Part shown: in pieces, positions 1 to 5,811 of the stretch | Position numbering within the stretch: position 1 is the first letter of the stretch | Layout: each line of letters opens with the position of its first letter | Source: Oscillospiraceae bacterium | GTDB taxonomy: Bacteria; Bacillota_A; Clostridia; Oscillospirales; Oscillospiraceae | DNA length: 6,416 nt | Assembly: GCA_015068055.1 (NCBI GenBank) | Contig: SVLG01000084.1 | Span: 1 to 6,416, forward strand | Reading direction: 5' to 3' | Made by a program: the position numbers and the translations under genes | Notes under the pieces: model-generated | The model's database searches: none | Told to the model about the DNA's origin: nothing | The model's input: only the letters and a program-made list of their open reading frames with translations

Positions 1-1281
1 CTCAAGGCTCAGCGCCTCGTACACATCCTCGCCAAACAGAGGGCTGATGCCCTGCAGTTCCTGCAGGCTCAGTTCCTCCAGCAGCTTGCCCGCGCCGGTG
101 CAGTAGGCTACCAGCTTGCCCACAGTGGTGTAGGCATCGCGGAAGGGCATGCCCTTCTTGGTGAGATAGTCGGCGCAGTCGGTGGCGTTGATGAAGCCGC
201 CGCCGGCCGCCTTGCGCATGTTCTCGGGGATCACACGCATCGTCTCGATCATGCCGGCAAAGACGGGGATGCACATCTTCACAGTATCCACTGCGTCGAA
301 GACGGGCTCCTTATCCTCCTGCATATCCTTGTTGTAAGCCAGAGGAATACCCTTCATGGTGGTCAGCAGGCTCACCAGAGCGCCGTAGACACGACCGGTC
401 TTACCGCGGACCAGCTCGGCCACGTCGGGATTCTTTTTCTGAGGCATGATGGAGGAACCGGTGGAGTAAGCGTCATCCAGCTCGACAAACTTGAACTCCC
501 AGCTGCACCAGAGGATCACTTCCTCGGCAAAGCGGCTCATGTGCATCATCATGATGGAAAGGGTGCTCAGCAGCTCGATAACATAGTCACGGTCGCTGAC
601 GCCGTCAAGGCTGTTGGACATGGGCTGGCTGAAGGCCAGACGCATGGCGGTCTCCCAACGGTCGATGGGATAGGTGGTGCCGGCCAGAGCGCCGCTGCCC
701 AGAGGGCAGTAGTCCATGCGGCGCAGGCAGTCCTCCAGACGGGTGATGTCACGGCTGATCATAAAGCCGTAGGCCAGCAGATGCTGGGCGAAGGAGATGG
801 GCTGCGCGCGCTGGAGATGGGTGTAACCGGGCATGACCGTCTCCTGATGCCCCTTGGCCTGCTCCACGATGACCTTCATGAAGGCAAGCAGCTGCTGCTT
901 GATCTCCTTGATCTCCTTCTTCAGATACAGTCGCAGATCCACTGCCACCTGATCGTTGCGGCTTCGGGCGGTATGCAGACGCTTGCCGGCATCGCCGATA
1001 CGCTCCGTCAGCAGAGTCTCCACGTTCATGTGGATGTCCTCCGCGTCAGCGGAAAATTCGATCTTGCCGGCCTCCACGTCAGCCAGGATCCCCTCCAGAC
1101 CTTCGATGATCTGATCGCAGTCGGCCTCGGAGATGATGCCGCAGCTGGCAAGCATGGTAGCGTGGGCAATACTGCCCTCAATATCCTCTTTATACATCCG
1201 CGCGTCAAAGTGGATGGAAGAGTTAAAATCGTTGACCAATGCATCGGTTTCCTTCTGGAAACGGCCGCCCCAAAGTTTCAT
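1..1281 (-). CDS. argH: Argininosuccinate lyase, partial (C-terminus beyond the window)
   Basis: This enzyme splits argininosuccinate into arginine and fumarate, the last step of arginine synthesis, in the cytoplasm. I translated it from the ATG at 1279-1281 and the frame stays open for 427 residues to the window edge. The family is usually about 455-465 residues, so roughly 30-40 C-terminal residues are missing. The N-terminus MKLWGGRF is the classic ArgH start. Also visible are the TARSRNDQ motif (about residues 104-111), PGYTHLQRAQP with the conserved His (about 151-161), and the fumarase/aspartase superfamily signature GSSIMPQKKNPD (about 275-286), whose Ser lies in the mobile catalytic loop. 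An AAAGGA ribosome binding site (1291-1296) sits 9 bases before the ATG. argG lies 215 bp upstream on the same strand, so the two are probably co-transcribed. I see no frameshift or lost motif. Confidence 0.97.
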   Translation of the reverse strand, partial: MKLWGGRFQKETDALVNDFNSSIHFDARMYKEDIEGSIAHATMLASCGIISEADCDQIIEGLEGILADVEAGKIEFSADAEDIHMNVETLLTERIGDAGKRLHTARSRNDQVAVDLRLYLKKEIKEIKQQLLAFMKVIVEQAKGHQETVMPGYTHLQRAQPISFAQHLLAYGFMISRDITRLEDCLRRMDYCPLGSGALAGTTYPIDRWETAMRLAFSQPMSNSLDGVSDRDYVIELLSTLSIMMMHMSRFAEEVILWCSWEFKFVELDDAYSTGSSIMPQKKNPDVAELVRGKTGRVYGALVSLLTTMKGIPLAYNKDMQEDKEPVFDAVDTVKMCIPVFAGMIETMRVIPENMRKAAGGGFINATDCADYLTKKGMPFRDAYTTVGKLVAYCTGAGKLLEELSLQELQGISPLFGEDVYEALSLE

Positions 1282-1325
1282 ATAGAGAGTTCCTTTCACC
1301 GAAGACGCGGGGCGAAGATAAGTCT

Positions 1326-1341
1326 CCGTCCCGCCGTCCCG
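1326..1341. repeat. Tandem 8-bp duplication in the argG-argH spacer
   Basis: The octamer CCGTCCCG occurs twice head to tail on the plus strand (1326-1333 and 1334-1341). It lies between the stem-loop cluster and the argH ribosome binding site, within the likely argH leader. No function is evident, and it may be simple slippage. Confidence 0.6.
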
Positions 1342-1370
1342 TTTTTTCGTATTGAAATCGATTATTCAAC

Positions 1371-1403
1371 TATTTTTCCGGGGACATGCGCCTCGGAAAA
1401 ATA
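1371..1403. repeat. Stem-loop A in the argG-argH spacer
   Basis: The perfect 10-bp arms are TATTTTTCCG (1371-1380) and CGGAAAAATA (1394-1403), around a 13-base loop. Read as plus-strand RNA, the stem extends by three more pairs, one of them G-U, leaving a 7-base loop. Read as minus-strand RNA, the G-U position becomes an A-C mismatch. As minus-strand RNA it would lie in the argG-argH intercistronic region, about 90 bases before the argH start. It is not followed by a T-run that would make a clear terminator for the arg transcript. Confidence 0.75.
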
Positions 1404-1413
1404 CATTGACCCA

Positions 1414-1433
1414 GCCGCCCGAACCGGGGCGGC
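1414..1433. repeat. Stem-loop B in the argG-argH spacer
   Basis: GC-only 7-bp arms, GCCGCCC (1414-1420) and GGGCGGC (1427-1433), flank a 6-base loop. It should be a stable hairpin on either strand. It is separated by 10 bases from stem-loop A and by 2 bases from stem-loop C. There is no poly-T tail on either side, so an intrinsic terminator is not supported. Confidence 0.75.
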
Positions 1434-1435
1434 AT

Positions 1436-1455
1436 CACCAGTTCGCAAACTGGTG
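1436..1455. repeat. Stem-loop C in the argG-argH spacer
   Basis: Perfect 8-bp arms, CACCAGTT (1436-1443) and AACTGGTG (1448-1455), surround a 4-base loop. It is the third hairpin in the series and nearly abuts stem-loop B. Its role is unknown. Confidence 0.75.
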
Positions 1456-1464
1456 TGGGGGTTC

Positions 1465-1490
1465 TCAAGGGGGAGCCTGCTCCCCTTTGA
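1465..1490. repeat. Stem-loop D, just after the argG stop codon
   Basis: The 12-base arms TCAAGGGGGAGC (1465-1476) and GCTCCCCTTTGA (1479-1490) pair fully as plus-strand RNA with one G-U pair. As minus-strand RNA they pair with one A-C mismatch. The hairpin begins six bases downstream of the argG stop codon, where an intercistronic processing, stabilising or partial-termination hairpin could sit. No T-run follows it in the argG direction, so a strong intrinsic terminator is unlikely. Confidence 0.75.
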
Positions 1491-1496
1491 CATTTC

Positions 1497-2717
1497 TTAC
1501 AGCTTGCCCTGATCACGCAGGCCCAGAATGGTGTCGGGCATGCCCCACAGGTTGATGAAGCCGGTAGCCTGGCCCTGATCGTAGTCGCTCTCACCGAAGG
1601 TAACGATGTTCTCGGAGTAGAGAGTCTCGGGAGAGGAAACGGAGGAAGTGATGATGTTGCCCTTGTAGAGCTTGAGCTTCACCTGACCGGTGACATGCTC
1701 CTGAGTGGTAACGGCGAAGGCCTGCAGAGCCTCACGCAGGGGGGTAAACCACTTGCCGTTGTAAATGAGGTCGGCGAAGTCCACAGCCAGCTTGCGCTTC
1801 ATGTGCATGGTGTCCTTGTCGATAGTGATCTGCTCCAGAACCTCGTGAGCACGGTAGAGAATAGTGCCGCCGGGAGTCTCATAGACGCCGCGGTCCTTCA
1901 TGCCGGTCATACGGTTCTCAACGATATCCAGCAGGCCGATGCCGTTGGCGCCGCCGATCTTGTTCAGCTCAGCGATGATCTCGCTGGCCTTCATCTTCTT
2001 GCCGTCCAGCGCAACAGGCCAGCCCTTTTCAAAGTCCAGAGTGACATAGCTGGGAGCATCGGGAGCCATAGCGGGAGAGATACCCATCTCCAGGAAGCCG
2101 GGCTTGTCGTACTGGGGCTCGTTGGTGGGATCCTCCAGATCCAGACCCTCATGGCTCAGGTGCCACAGGTTCTTATCCTTGGAGTAGTTGGTCTCGCGGC
2201 TGATCTTCAGAGGAACGTTGTGAGCCTCGGCGTAGTCGATCTCCTCGTCACGGCTCTTGATATCCCACTCACGCCAGGGGGCGATGATCTTCATGTCGGG
2301 AGCAAAACGCTTGATAGCCAGCTCGAAGCGGATCTGGTCGTTGCCCTTACCGGTGCAGCCGTGGCAGATAGCGTCGGCGTTTTCCTTCTTGGCGATCTCA
2401 ACCAGGCCTCTGGCAATGATAGGACGGGCAAAAGCGGTACCCAGCAGGTAGCCCTCGTAAGTAGCACCCATCATCATGGAGGGAACGATGACCTCGTCCA
2501 CCATCTCGTCCACCAGGTCCATCACGTACAGCTTGCTGGCGCCGGTCTTGAGAGCCTTCTCTTCCAGACCGTCCAGCTCGTCAGCCTGGCCCACGTTGCC
2601 GGCCACGGCGATGATCTCGGGATCATTGTAGTTCTCCTTCAGCCAGGGAATGATAATAGAAGTATCCAGACCACCGGAATAGGCGAGAACGATCTTTTTG
2701 ATATCCTTTTTATTCAT
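1497..2717 (-). CDS. argG: Argininosuccinate synthase
   Basis: This enzyme joins citrulline and aspartate using ATP to make argininosuccinate, the penultimate step of arginine synthesis. The protein has 406 residues, close to the usual length of about 400. An N-terminal ATP pyrophosphatase P-loop, AYSGGLDTS (12-20), is followed by the conserved [14 protein letters not shown] block (about 119-132) and the [13 protein letters not shown] block (about 178-190), both typical of substrate and ATP binding in this family. The start is fixed by GGAGG at 2726-2730, 8 bases before the ATG, and by agreement with the family N-terminus. It is the first gene of the pair with argH. The promoter and ARG-box-like operators at 2749-2787 suggest repression by ArgR/AhrC when arginine is plentiful. 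There is no sign of damage. Confidence 0.98.
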   Translation of the reverse strand: MNKKDIKKIVLAYSGGLDTSIIIPWLKENYNDPEIIAVAGNVGQADELDGLEEKALKTGASKLYVMDLVDEMVDEVIVPSMMMGATYEGYLLGTAFARPIIARGLVEIAKKENADAICHGCTGKGNDQIRFELAIKRFAPDMKIIAPWREWDIKSRDEEIDYAEAHNVPLKISRETNYSKDKNLWHLSHEGLDLEDPTNEPQYDKPGFLEMGISPAMAPDAPSYVTLDFEKGWPVALDGKKMKASEIIAELNKIGGANGIGLLDIVENRMTGMKDRGVYETPGGTILYRAHEVLEQITIDKDTMHMKRKLAVDFADLIYNGKWFTPLREALQAFAVTTQEHVTGQVKLKLYKGNIITSSVSSPETLYSENIVTFGESDYDQGQATGFINLWGMPDTILGLRDQGKL

Positions 2718-2748
2718 AACGAAAACCTCCGTGCTCGTTGTTGTATTT

Positions 2749-2766
2749 GATGCATTTATATTACTT
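2749..2766. promoter_or_regulatory. ARG-box-like operator 2 (weaker), over the argG -10
   Basis: The left half TGCAT (2751-2755), a 4-base all-AT centre and the degraded right half ATTAC (2760-2764) fit the TGNAT-4-ATNCA core of ArgR/AhrC operators with two mismatches. Its centre is exactly 21 bp from that of the stronger box at 2770-2787. The two 18-bp boxes are therefore separated by 3 bp, as in classic paired ARG boxes. It overlaps the proposed -10. The call rests on consensus recalled by eye. Confidence 0.45.
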
Positions 2767-2786
2767 CTTTATGCATGATTATGCAA
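2758..2786 (-). promoter_or_regulatory. Probable sigma-A promoter for argG(-argH)
   Basis: On the minus strand, TTGCAT (2781-2786) and TAATAT (2758-2763) are separated by 17 bases. The -35 shares TTG with the consensus and the -10 matches 4 of 6 bases. An overlapping TATAAA is an alternative -10. Transcription would start near 2751, giving a leader of about 34 bases that contains the GGAGG ribosome binding site. Such a short leader leaves no room for a T-box or riboswitch, so control at the operator is more likely. Confidence 0.5.
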
Positions 2787-2787
2787 T
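2770..2787. promoter_or_regulatory. ARG-box-like operator 1, over the argG -35
   Basis: The halves TGCAT (2772-2776) and ATGCA (2781-2785) are perfect inverted repeats around GATT, flanked by A/T. This fits the general ArgR/AhrC operator core TGNAT-4-ATNCA, with one G in the normally A/T centre. It covers the proposed -35 of argG, a position suited to repression. The regulator gene is not in the window, so the assignment comes from motif and context. Confidence 0.6.
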
Positions 2788-2920
2788 AGGCATTTTTACA
2801 GAATTCCCCTATGCCCGCACTGTGCATTTTGTGCAAAGCGTACGGAACCTTTCTGTTTTCAAGGGTTTTTCCGCCTTTCTCCGCCCAGCGCAGGCTTGTA
2901 TCCATTTCCTCATTTATCCG
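2788..2920. other. Spacer upstream of the argG operators, no gene seen
   Basis: This stretch between the ARG-box pair and the AT-rich repeat contains no convincing ORF with a ribosome binding site and no strong hairpin. TGTGCA occurs twice, 10 bases apart (2821-2826 and 2831-2836). These resemble single ARG half-sites but do not form a proper box. It is probably upstream promoter sequence or filler after galE. Confidence 0.5.
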
Positions 2921-2962
2921 AAATATTCATAATATTCATATTTTTATGAATATTCATTCATC
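2921..2962. promoter_or_regulatory. AT-rich inverted-repeat cluster with an ARG-box-like site
   Basis: Perfect 10-bp arms AATATTCATA (2931-2940) and TATGAATATT (2945-2954) flank TTTT. A 12-bp palindrome ATGAATATTCAT (2946-2957) overlaps the right arm. ATATTCAT occurs three times (2923, 2932 and 2950). Positions 2945-2962 contain TGAAT-ATTC-ATTCA, a perfect TGAAT/ATTCA core of an ARG box with one C in the centre. The cluster begins 2 bases after the galE stop and its best core lies about 175 bp from the strong argG box. As a galE terminator it would be weak, being all-AT and lacking a downstream T-run. An auxiliary ArgR/AhrC site is the better guess. Confidence 0.5.
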
Positions 2963-2964
2963 TT

Positions 2965-3960
2965 TCACTTTTCTCTGTCTCCGTAGCCCTCAGGATGGGC
3001 GGAATGCCACGCCCACGCATCGGACACGATCTGCTCCAAAGAACGCTCCGGCTGCCAGCCGAGAACCTCCTGCGCCTTGGCATTGGATGCGATCAGTACA
3101 CTGGGATCTCCCGCCCGGCGCGGCTCCACCGCCGCGGGAATGGGGCGGCCGGTAACGGTGCGGGCCGTCTCAATGATCTCTCTGACGCTGTAGCCGGTGC
3201 CGCTGCCCAGATTGAAAGCGCCGCTCTCGCCGCCCCGGTCCAGATACTCCAGCGCCAGCAGATGGGCCCTTGCCAGATCCTGCACATGGATATAGTCCCG
3301 CACGCAGGTGCCGTCCGGCGTGGGATAATCGTCGCCGAAGATCCCCACGCGCTCCCGCTTGCCCAGCGCCACCTGCAGCACGATGGGAATAAGATGGCTC
3401 TCGGGATGATGATCCTCGCCGATCTCCGCCGCAGTGTCTGCCCCCGCCGCATTGAAATAGCGCAGCGCCGCATAGCGGATGCCGTAGGCCTTGCCGCACC
3501 ACTTCAGCATCCCCTCAATGGCCAGTTTACTGGCGCCGTAGGGATTGGTGGGCTCGGTGCGGTCTGTTTCCTCAATAGGCTGCTTCTCCGGCTCGCCGTA
3601 GGTGGCCGCTGTGGAGGAAAAGACGATCTTGTCCACGCCGTGGCGCACCATGGCCTCCAGCAGGGACTGGGCCCCCGCCACGTTGTTGCCGTAATATTTC
3701 AGAGGGTTGGTCACACTCTCCCCCACCAGAGAAAAAGCGGCAAAGTTGATCACGCCGTCGATCTTATGCCGGGAGAACACCTCGTCCAGAAAAGCTCCGT
3801 CCCGGACATCGCCCACAAGGAGCTTCGCCCCTTTCACCGCAGCGGCATGACCCGTGCAGAGATTATCCGCCACCAGCACCTCGTAGCCCTCCCGCACCAG
3901 CAGCGCCACCATGTGGCTGCCGATGTAGCCGGCGCCGCCGGCCACCAGAATGGTTTTCAT
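2965..3960 (-). CDS. galE: UDP-glucose 4-epimerase
   Basis: This enzyme interconverts UDP-galactose and UDP-glucose through a tightly bound NAD (Leloir pathway and sugar-nucleotide supply). The 331-residue protein is a full-length extended short-chain dehydrogenase. It has the NAD-binding GGAGYIGSH motif (8-16), DVRD after strand 3 (50-53), FSSTAATYG (114-122), the catalytic YGASK with Tyr141 and Lys145, RYFNAAGA (167-174), and the UDP-binding RRAGDP (281-286). By eye, Leu289 lies where the E. coli enzyme has the bulky Tyr299, so UDP-GlcNAc/UDP-GalNAc activity cannot be excluded. AGGAGG at 3969-3974 sits 8 bases before the ATG. The gene has its own likely promoter, is divergent from the nitroreductase gene and is 247 bp upstream of argG. 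No galK or galT is in view. Confidence 0.95.
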   Translation of the reverse strand: MKTILVAGGAGYIGSHMVALLVREGYEVLVADNLCTGHAAAVKGAKLLVGDVRDGAFLDEVFSRHKIDGVINFAAFSLVGESVTNPLKYYGNNVAGAQSLLEAMVRHGVDKIVFSSTAATYGEPEKQPIEETDRTEPTNPYGASKLAIEGMLKWCGKAYGIRYAALRYFNAAGADTAAEIGEDHHPESHLIPIVLQVALGKRERVGIFGDDYPTPDGTCVRDYIHVQDLARAHLLALEYLDRGGESGAFNLGSGTGYSVREIIETARTVTGRPIPAAVEPRRAGDPSVLIASNAKAQEVLGWQPERSLEQIVSDAWAWHSAHPEGYGDREK

Positions 3961-3989
3961 CTGACCTTCCTCCTCGCCTGTTTTTCTGT

Positions 3990-4018
3990 ATCATAGCATC
4001 GATTGGAAAAATCAGCAA
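3990..4018 (-). promoter_or_regulatory. Probable sigma-A promoter for galE
   Basis: On the minus strand, TTGCTG (4013-4018) and TATGAT (3990-3995, 5 of 6 to consensus) are 17 bases apart. The transcript would begin about 25 bases before the ATG and include the AGGAGG site. The -35 is embedded in the left arm and loop edge of an 8-bp inverted repeat (4009-4035). Confidence 0.6.
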
Positions 4019-4035
4019 CCGCGGCACGCTGATTT
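4009..4035. promoter_or_regulatory. Inverted repeat over the galE -35, possible operator
   Basis: Perfect arms AAATCAGC (4009-4016) and GCTGATTT (4028-4035) are separated by 11 bases that include the palindrome CCGCGG (4019-4024). The arm-to-arm spacing and the overlap with the galE -35 suit a dimeric repressor, but I do not recognise the motif. It lies 13 bp from the proposed -35 of the divergent nitroreductase gene, so a bound protein could influence both. Confidence 0.4.
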
Positions 4036-4048
4036 CTCCCCTGCATTA

Positions 4049-4077
4049 TTGACTTTTCCCGCAAAAAACCGTAAGGT
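4049..4077 (+). promoter_or_regulatory. Possible promoter for the nitroreductase gene
   Basis: TTGACT (4049-4054, 5 of 6 to consensus) is followed after 17 bases by TAAGGT (4072-4077), which matches only 3 of 6 bases of a -10. The position, about 35 bases before the ATG, is right. The poor -10 suggests a weak or activated promoter, or that I have misplaced it. Confidence 0.4.
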
Positions 4078-4112
4078 AAAAGAACACAACATCACACAAA
4101 AGGAGATCCCTT

Positions 4113-4838
4113 ATGAACGATATCATCCGCCAGCTCAATGAGCGCATGGCCATGCGCGGTTATACCACCCAGGAGATCGGCGCCGAGGAGAAGGAAGCCA
4201 TTCTTCACGCCTCCGTCATGGCCCCCACCGTTGGCTGCCAGCAGCTTTACACCATTCTGGACATCACCGACGCTGCCCTCAAATCCCGCCTCGCCGACCT
4301 CTGCGACGGTCAGAGCTTCATCAACAAGGGTAAGCTGGTGCTCATCTACTGCGCCGATGTGCATAAGTGGTTCGACATCTACACCTCCGGCGGCTGTGAT
4401 CCCCGCAAGCCTCAGCTGGGCGATCTGATGCTGGCTGTTACCGATGCCATGGCCGCCGCCCAGAACGCTGTGGTGGCTGCCGATTCTCTGGGCATCGCCT
4501 CCTCCTACGTAGGCGAGATCGCCGGCAACTGCGAGAGCATCCGCGAACTGCTGCACCTGCCCGAGTACGTCCTCCCTGTCACCATGCTGGTCTTCGGCTA
4601 CCCTGCCGCCCAGCAGTTCCCCCAGCCCCGGGAGGATCGCGTGGAGATGAAGTACATCGTCCACGAAAACGGCTATCAGGCCATGGACAAGACCGCCATC
4701 CGCACCATGCTCCACGAGCGCGCCGGCGCCCACGGCTTCGACACCTGGGCCCGCAACTTCTGCAAGCGCCGCTACCACACCGATTTCTCCGCCGAAATGA
4801 ACCGCTCTTTGGCCGAGTATCTCAAGAGCTTCGAATAA
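4113..4838 (+). CDS. Nitroreductase family protein (NfsA-like, FMN-dependent)
   Basis: The predicted protein is a cytoplasmic flavin enzyme that reduces nitro compounds, quinones or flavins with NAD(P)H; its natural substrate is unknown. The 241-residue length fits the NfsA/Frp branch. The region ASVMAPTVGCQQLYTILDI (33-51) and the helix AAQNAVVAADSLGIASSYVGEI (115-136) align by eye with that family's FMN site, and FSAEM with a closing LK-type end (225-241) is also typical. The usual N-terminal R-x-S-x-R motif is R-M-A-M-R here (11-15), so the Ser that normally helps bind the FMN phosphate appears to be Ala. AAAGGAG at 4099-4105 lies 7 bases before the ATG and fixes the start. The gene is divergent from galE and convergent with the DUF523 gene, sharing a terminator. 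Close homologues are often annotated simply as nitroreductase. Confidence 0.9.
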   Translation: MNDIIRQLNERMAMRGYTTQEIGAEEKEAILHASVMAPTVGCQQLYTILDITDAALKSRLADLCDGQSFINKGKLVLIYCADVHKWFDIYTSGGCDPRKPQLGDLMLAVTDAMAAAQNAVVAADSLGIASSYVGEIAGNCESIRELLHLPEYVLPVTMLVFGYPAAQQFPQPREDRVEMKYIVHENGYQAMDKTAIRTMLHERAGAHGFDTWARNFCKRRYHTDFSAEMNRSLAEYLKSFE

Positions 4839-4839
4839 C

Positions 4840-4871
4840 AAAAAAGGCTGCACAGCTGTGCAGCCTTTTTT
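4840..4871. terminator. Bidirectional intrinsic terminator, perfect 32-bp palindrome
   Basis: A6, GGCTGCACAG, its exact complement CTGTGCAGCC and T6 make a perfect dyad centred between 4855 and 4856. On either strand this gives a 10-bp GC-rich stem followed by six Ts. It starts one base after the nitroreductase stop (TAA, 4836-4838). Its last T (4871) is also part of the DUF523 stop codon (TGA, 4871-4873 on the minus strand). It therefore ends both convergent transcripts. Confidence 0.95.
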
Positions 4872-5305
4872 CATGTCAGCAGTTCTTCGATTTTACTCTC
4901 ACCGTAGATGGCAACCCCCGCAGCCGCCAGCAATTCCGCCGCCACGCCGCTGCCCGGCACCACAGTGCCGGTGAAGGTGCCGTCATAAATAGCGCCGCAG
5001 CCGCAGGAGGGGCTGCGCTCTTTCAGCACCGCCTTGGTGATCCCCTGCGCCTTTGCGATCTCCAGCGTCTTTTCTGCGCCGAGGACGAAAGCCGCCGTCA
5101 CATCTTCTCCGGTCTTCGCCACCACGCGCTCCCCCACCCGCTCGGAAGGGGGATGAGGAATGGGCAGGCCGCCGAAGCACTCGGGGCAGACAGGAATAAG
5201 CTCGTAGCGCTTTTTCAGTTCCTCAACCATCGGCGTATAGTTGTTGCCGCCGTTATACTTGCAGTTTTGCCCCATAAGGCAGGCGGAGATCAGCAGCTTT
5301 TCCAT
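4871..5305 (-). CDS. DUF523 / TudS-family cysteine-rich protein
   Basis: The start chosen (144 residues) is the ATG at 5303-5305, because MEKLLISACLMGQNC matches the family N-terminus. A longer reading would add 19 unrelated residues inside the upstream gene. Family landmarks are SACLMGQNCKYNGG (7-20), PVCPECFGGLPIP (38-50), KERSPSCG (95-102) and YDGTFTG (107-113). There are cysteines at 9, 15, 40, 43, 101 and 103. The family includes thiouracil desulfurase TudS, which uses a cysteine-bound [4Fe-4S] cluster. The spacing of Cys9, Cys43 or Cys40, and Cys101 is compatible with that, but the substrate here is unknown. GGAGG at 5312-5316 lies inside the end of the NUDIX gene. The ATG begins one base after the NUDIX stop (TGA-A-ATG), so the two are translationally coupled. 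Confidence 0.9.
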   Translation of the reverse strand: MEKLLISACLMGQNCKYNGGNNYTPMVEELKKRYELIPVCPECFGGLPIPHPPSERVGERVVAKTGEDVTAAFVLGAEKTLEIAKAQGITKAVLKERSPSCGCGAIYDGTFTGTVVPGSGVAAELLAAAGVAIYGESKIEELLT

Positions 5306-5306
5306 T

Positions 5307-5780
5307 TCACACCTCCATGGGAACACCGTCCAGCGCAGCATAAACCAGCGTGTCCCCCTCATAGGACAGCTTCAGGGAAAAGAAGGGCCGATCCTCATCC
5401 AGCAGGCGGAAGAAGATCTTGTCCCCTTCCCAAATAGGGAGATTCTGTACCTCGCTCTTTTTCACCCACTCCAGATTGCCCTCGTCGCACTCCTTCATGG
5501 TTCCCTCGTACCCCGTGGCGGTGTAGAGGTGCATATACTCCGTCTCCCAGCCGTCGCTGGCAAAGGTGACAATGCCCCGGAAGCGGTAGTCGGTAAGGGT
5601 CAGACCCGTCTCCTCCTTCACTTCCCGCAGCAGGCACTCCTCGGGGCTTTCCTTGTCCTCGAATTTGCCGCCCACGCCGATCCACTTGTCCTGATTGACG
5701 TCGTTTTTCTTCTTCACCCGGTGGAGCATCAAATACTCGTCCCGGTCGTTTTCAATATAGCAAAGGGTGCAGTTAAACAT
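5307..5780 (-). CDS. NUDIX hydrolase, MutX-like 8-oxo-dGTP diphosphatase type
   Basis: The predicted role is hydrolysis of a nucleoside diphosphate-linked substrate, most likely 8-oxo-dGTP, cleansing the nucleotide pool of oxidised bases. The 157-residue protein has a perfect NUDIX box, G-x5-E-x7-R-E-V-K-E-E-T-G-L, from Gly38 to Leu60, with the metal-binding glutamates at 53, 56 and 57. MLHR (18-21), the KKNDVNQDKWIGVGGK region (24-39), the CDEGNLEWV-type segment (98-106), PIWEGD (115-120) and RPFFSLK-type ending (131-137) resemble streptococcal MutX by recall. The ATG at 5778-5780 is supported by GAGGTGA (5786-5792). Readings that extend further upstream only run antisense through the neighbouring gene. 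It is the first gene of a two-gene unit with the DUF523 gene and is driven by a near-consensus promoter. A different NUDIX substrate cannot be excluded. Confidence 0.93.
   Translation of the reverse strand: MFNCTLCYIENDRDEYLMLHRVKKKNDVNQDKWIGVGGKFEDKESPEECLLREVKEETGLTLTDYRFRGIVTFASDGWETEYMHLYTATGYEGTMKECDEGNLEWVKKSEVQNLPIWEGDKIFFRLLDEDRPFFSLKLSYEGDTLVYAALDGVPMEV
5312..5316 (-). promoter_or_regulatory. Ribosome binding site that fixes the DUF523 start
   Basis: GGAGG on the minus strand lies 6 bases before the ATG at 5303-5305 and within the last codons of the NUDIX gene. It favours this ATG over the in-frame upstream alternative at 5362. Confidence 0.85.
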
Positions 5781-5811
5781 TCTCGTCACCTCAACGGTTT
5801 GATTTTTCCTT

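Noticed and set aside
1352..1369. Possible ARG box TTGAAATCGATTATTCAA ahead of argH
   Set aside because: The half-sites TGAA/TTCA are separated by too many bases for the TGNAT-4-ATNCA geometry, and no convincing promoter overlaps it.
541..1512. Plus-strand open frame of 323 codons opposite argH
   Set aside because: It runs antisense to a clear argH gene, has low-complexity composition typical of GC-rich antisense frames, and has no ribosome binding site or family match.
1695..2750. Plus-strand open frame of 351 codons opposite argG
   Set aside because: It is antisense to an intact argG, with no recognisable domain or proper start context. It is a codon-bias shadow.
2718..2757. T-box or other riboswitch in the argG leader
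   Set aside because: The predicted leader is only about 34 bases, with no stem-loop, antiterminator or T-run.
2995..3996. Plus-strand open frame of 333 codons opposite galE
   Set aside because: It is antisense to the intact galE gene and rich in His/Arg/Gly shadow composition, with no supporting start signals.
4092..4874. Minus-strand open frame of 260 codons opposite the nitroreductase gene
   Set aside because: It would begin inside the shared terminator palindrome and is antisense to a well supported gene.
5306..5362. 19-residue extension of the DUF523 protein
   Set aside because: The added residues overlap the NUDIX coding end and do not match the family. The internal ATG has GGAGG at 6 bases.
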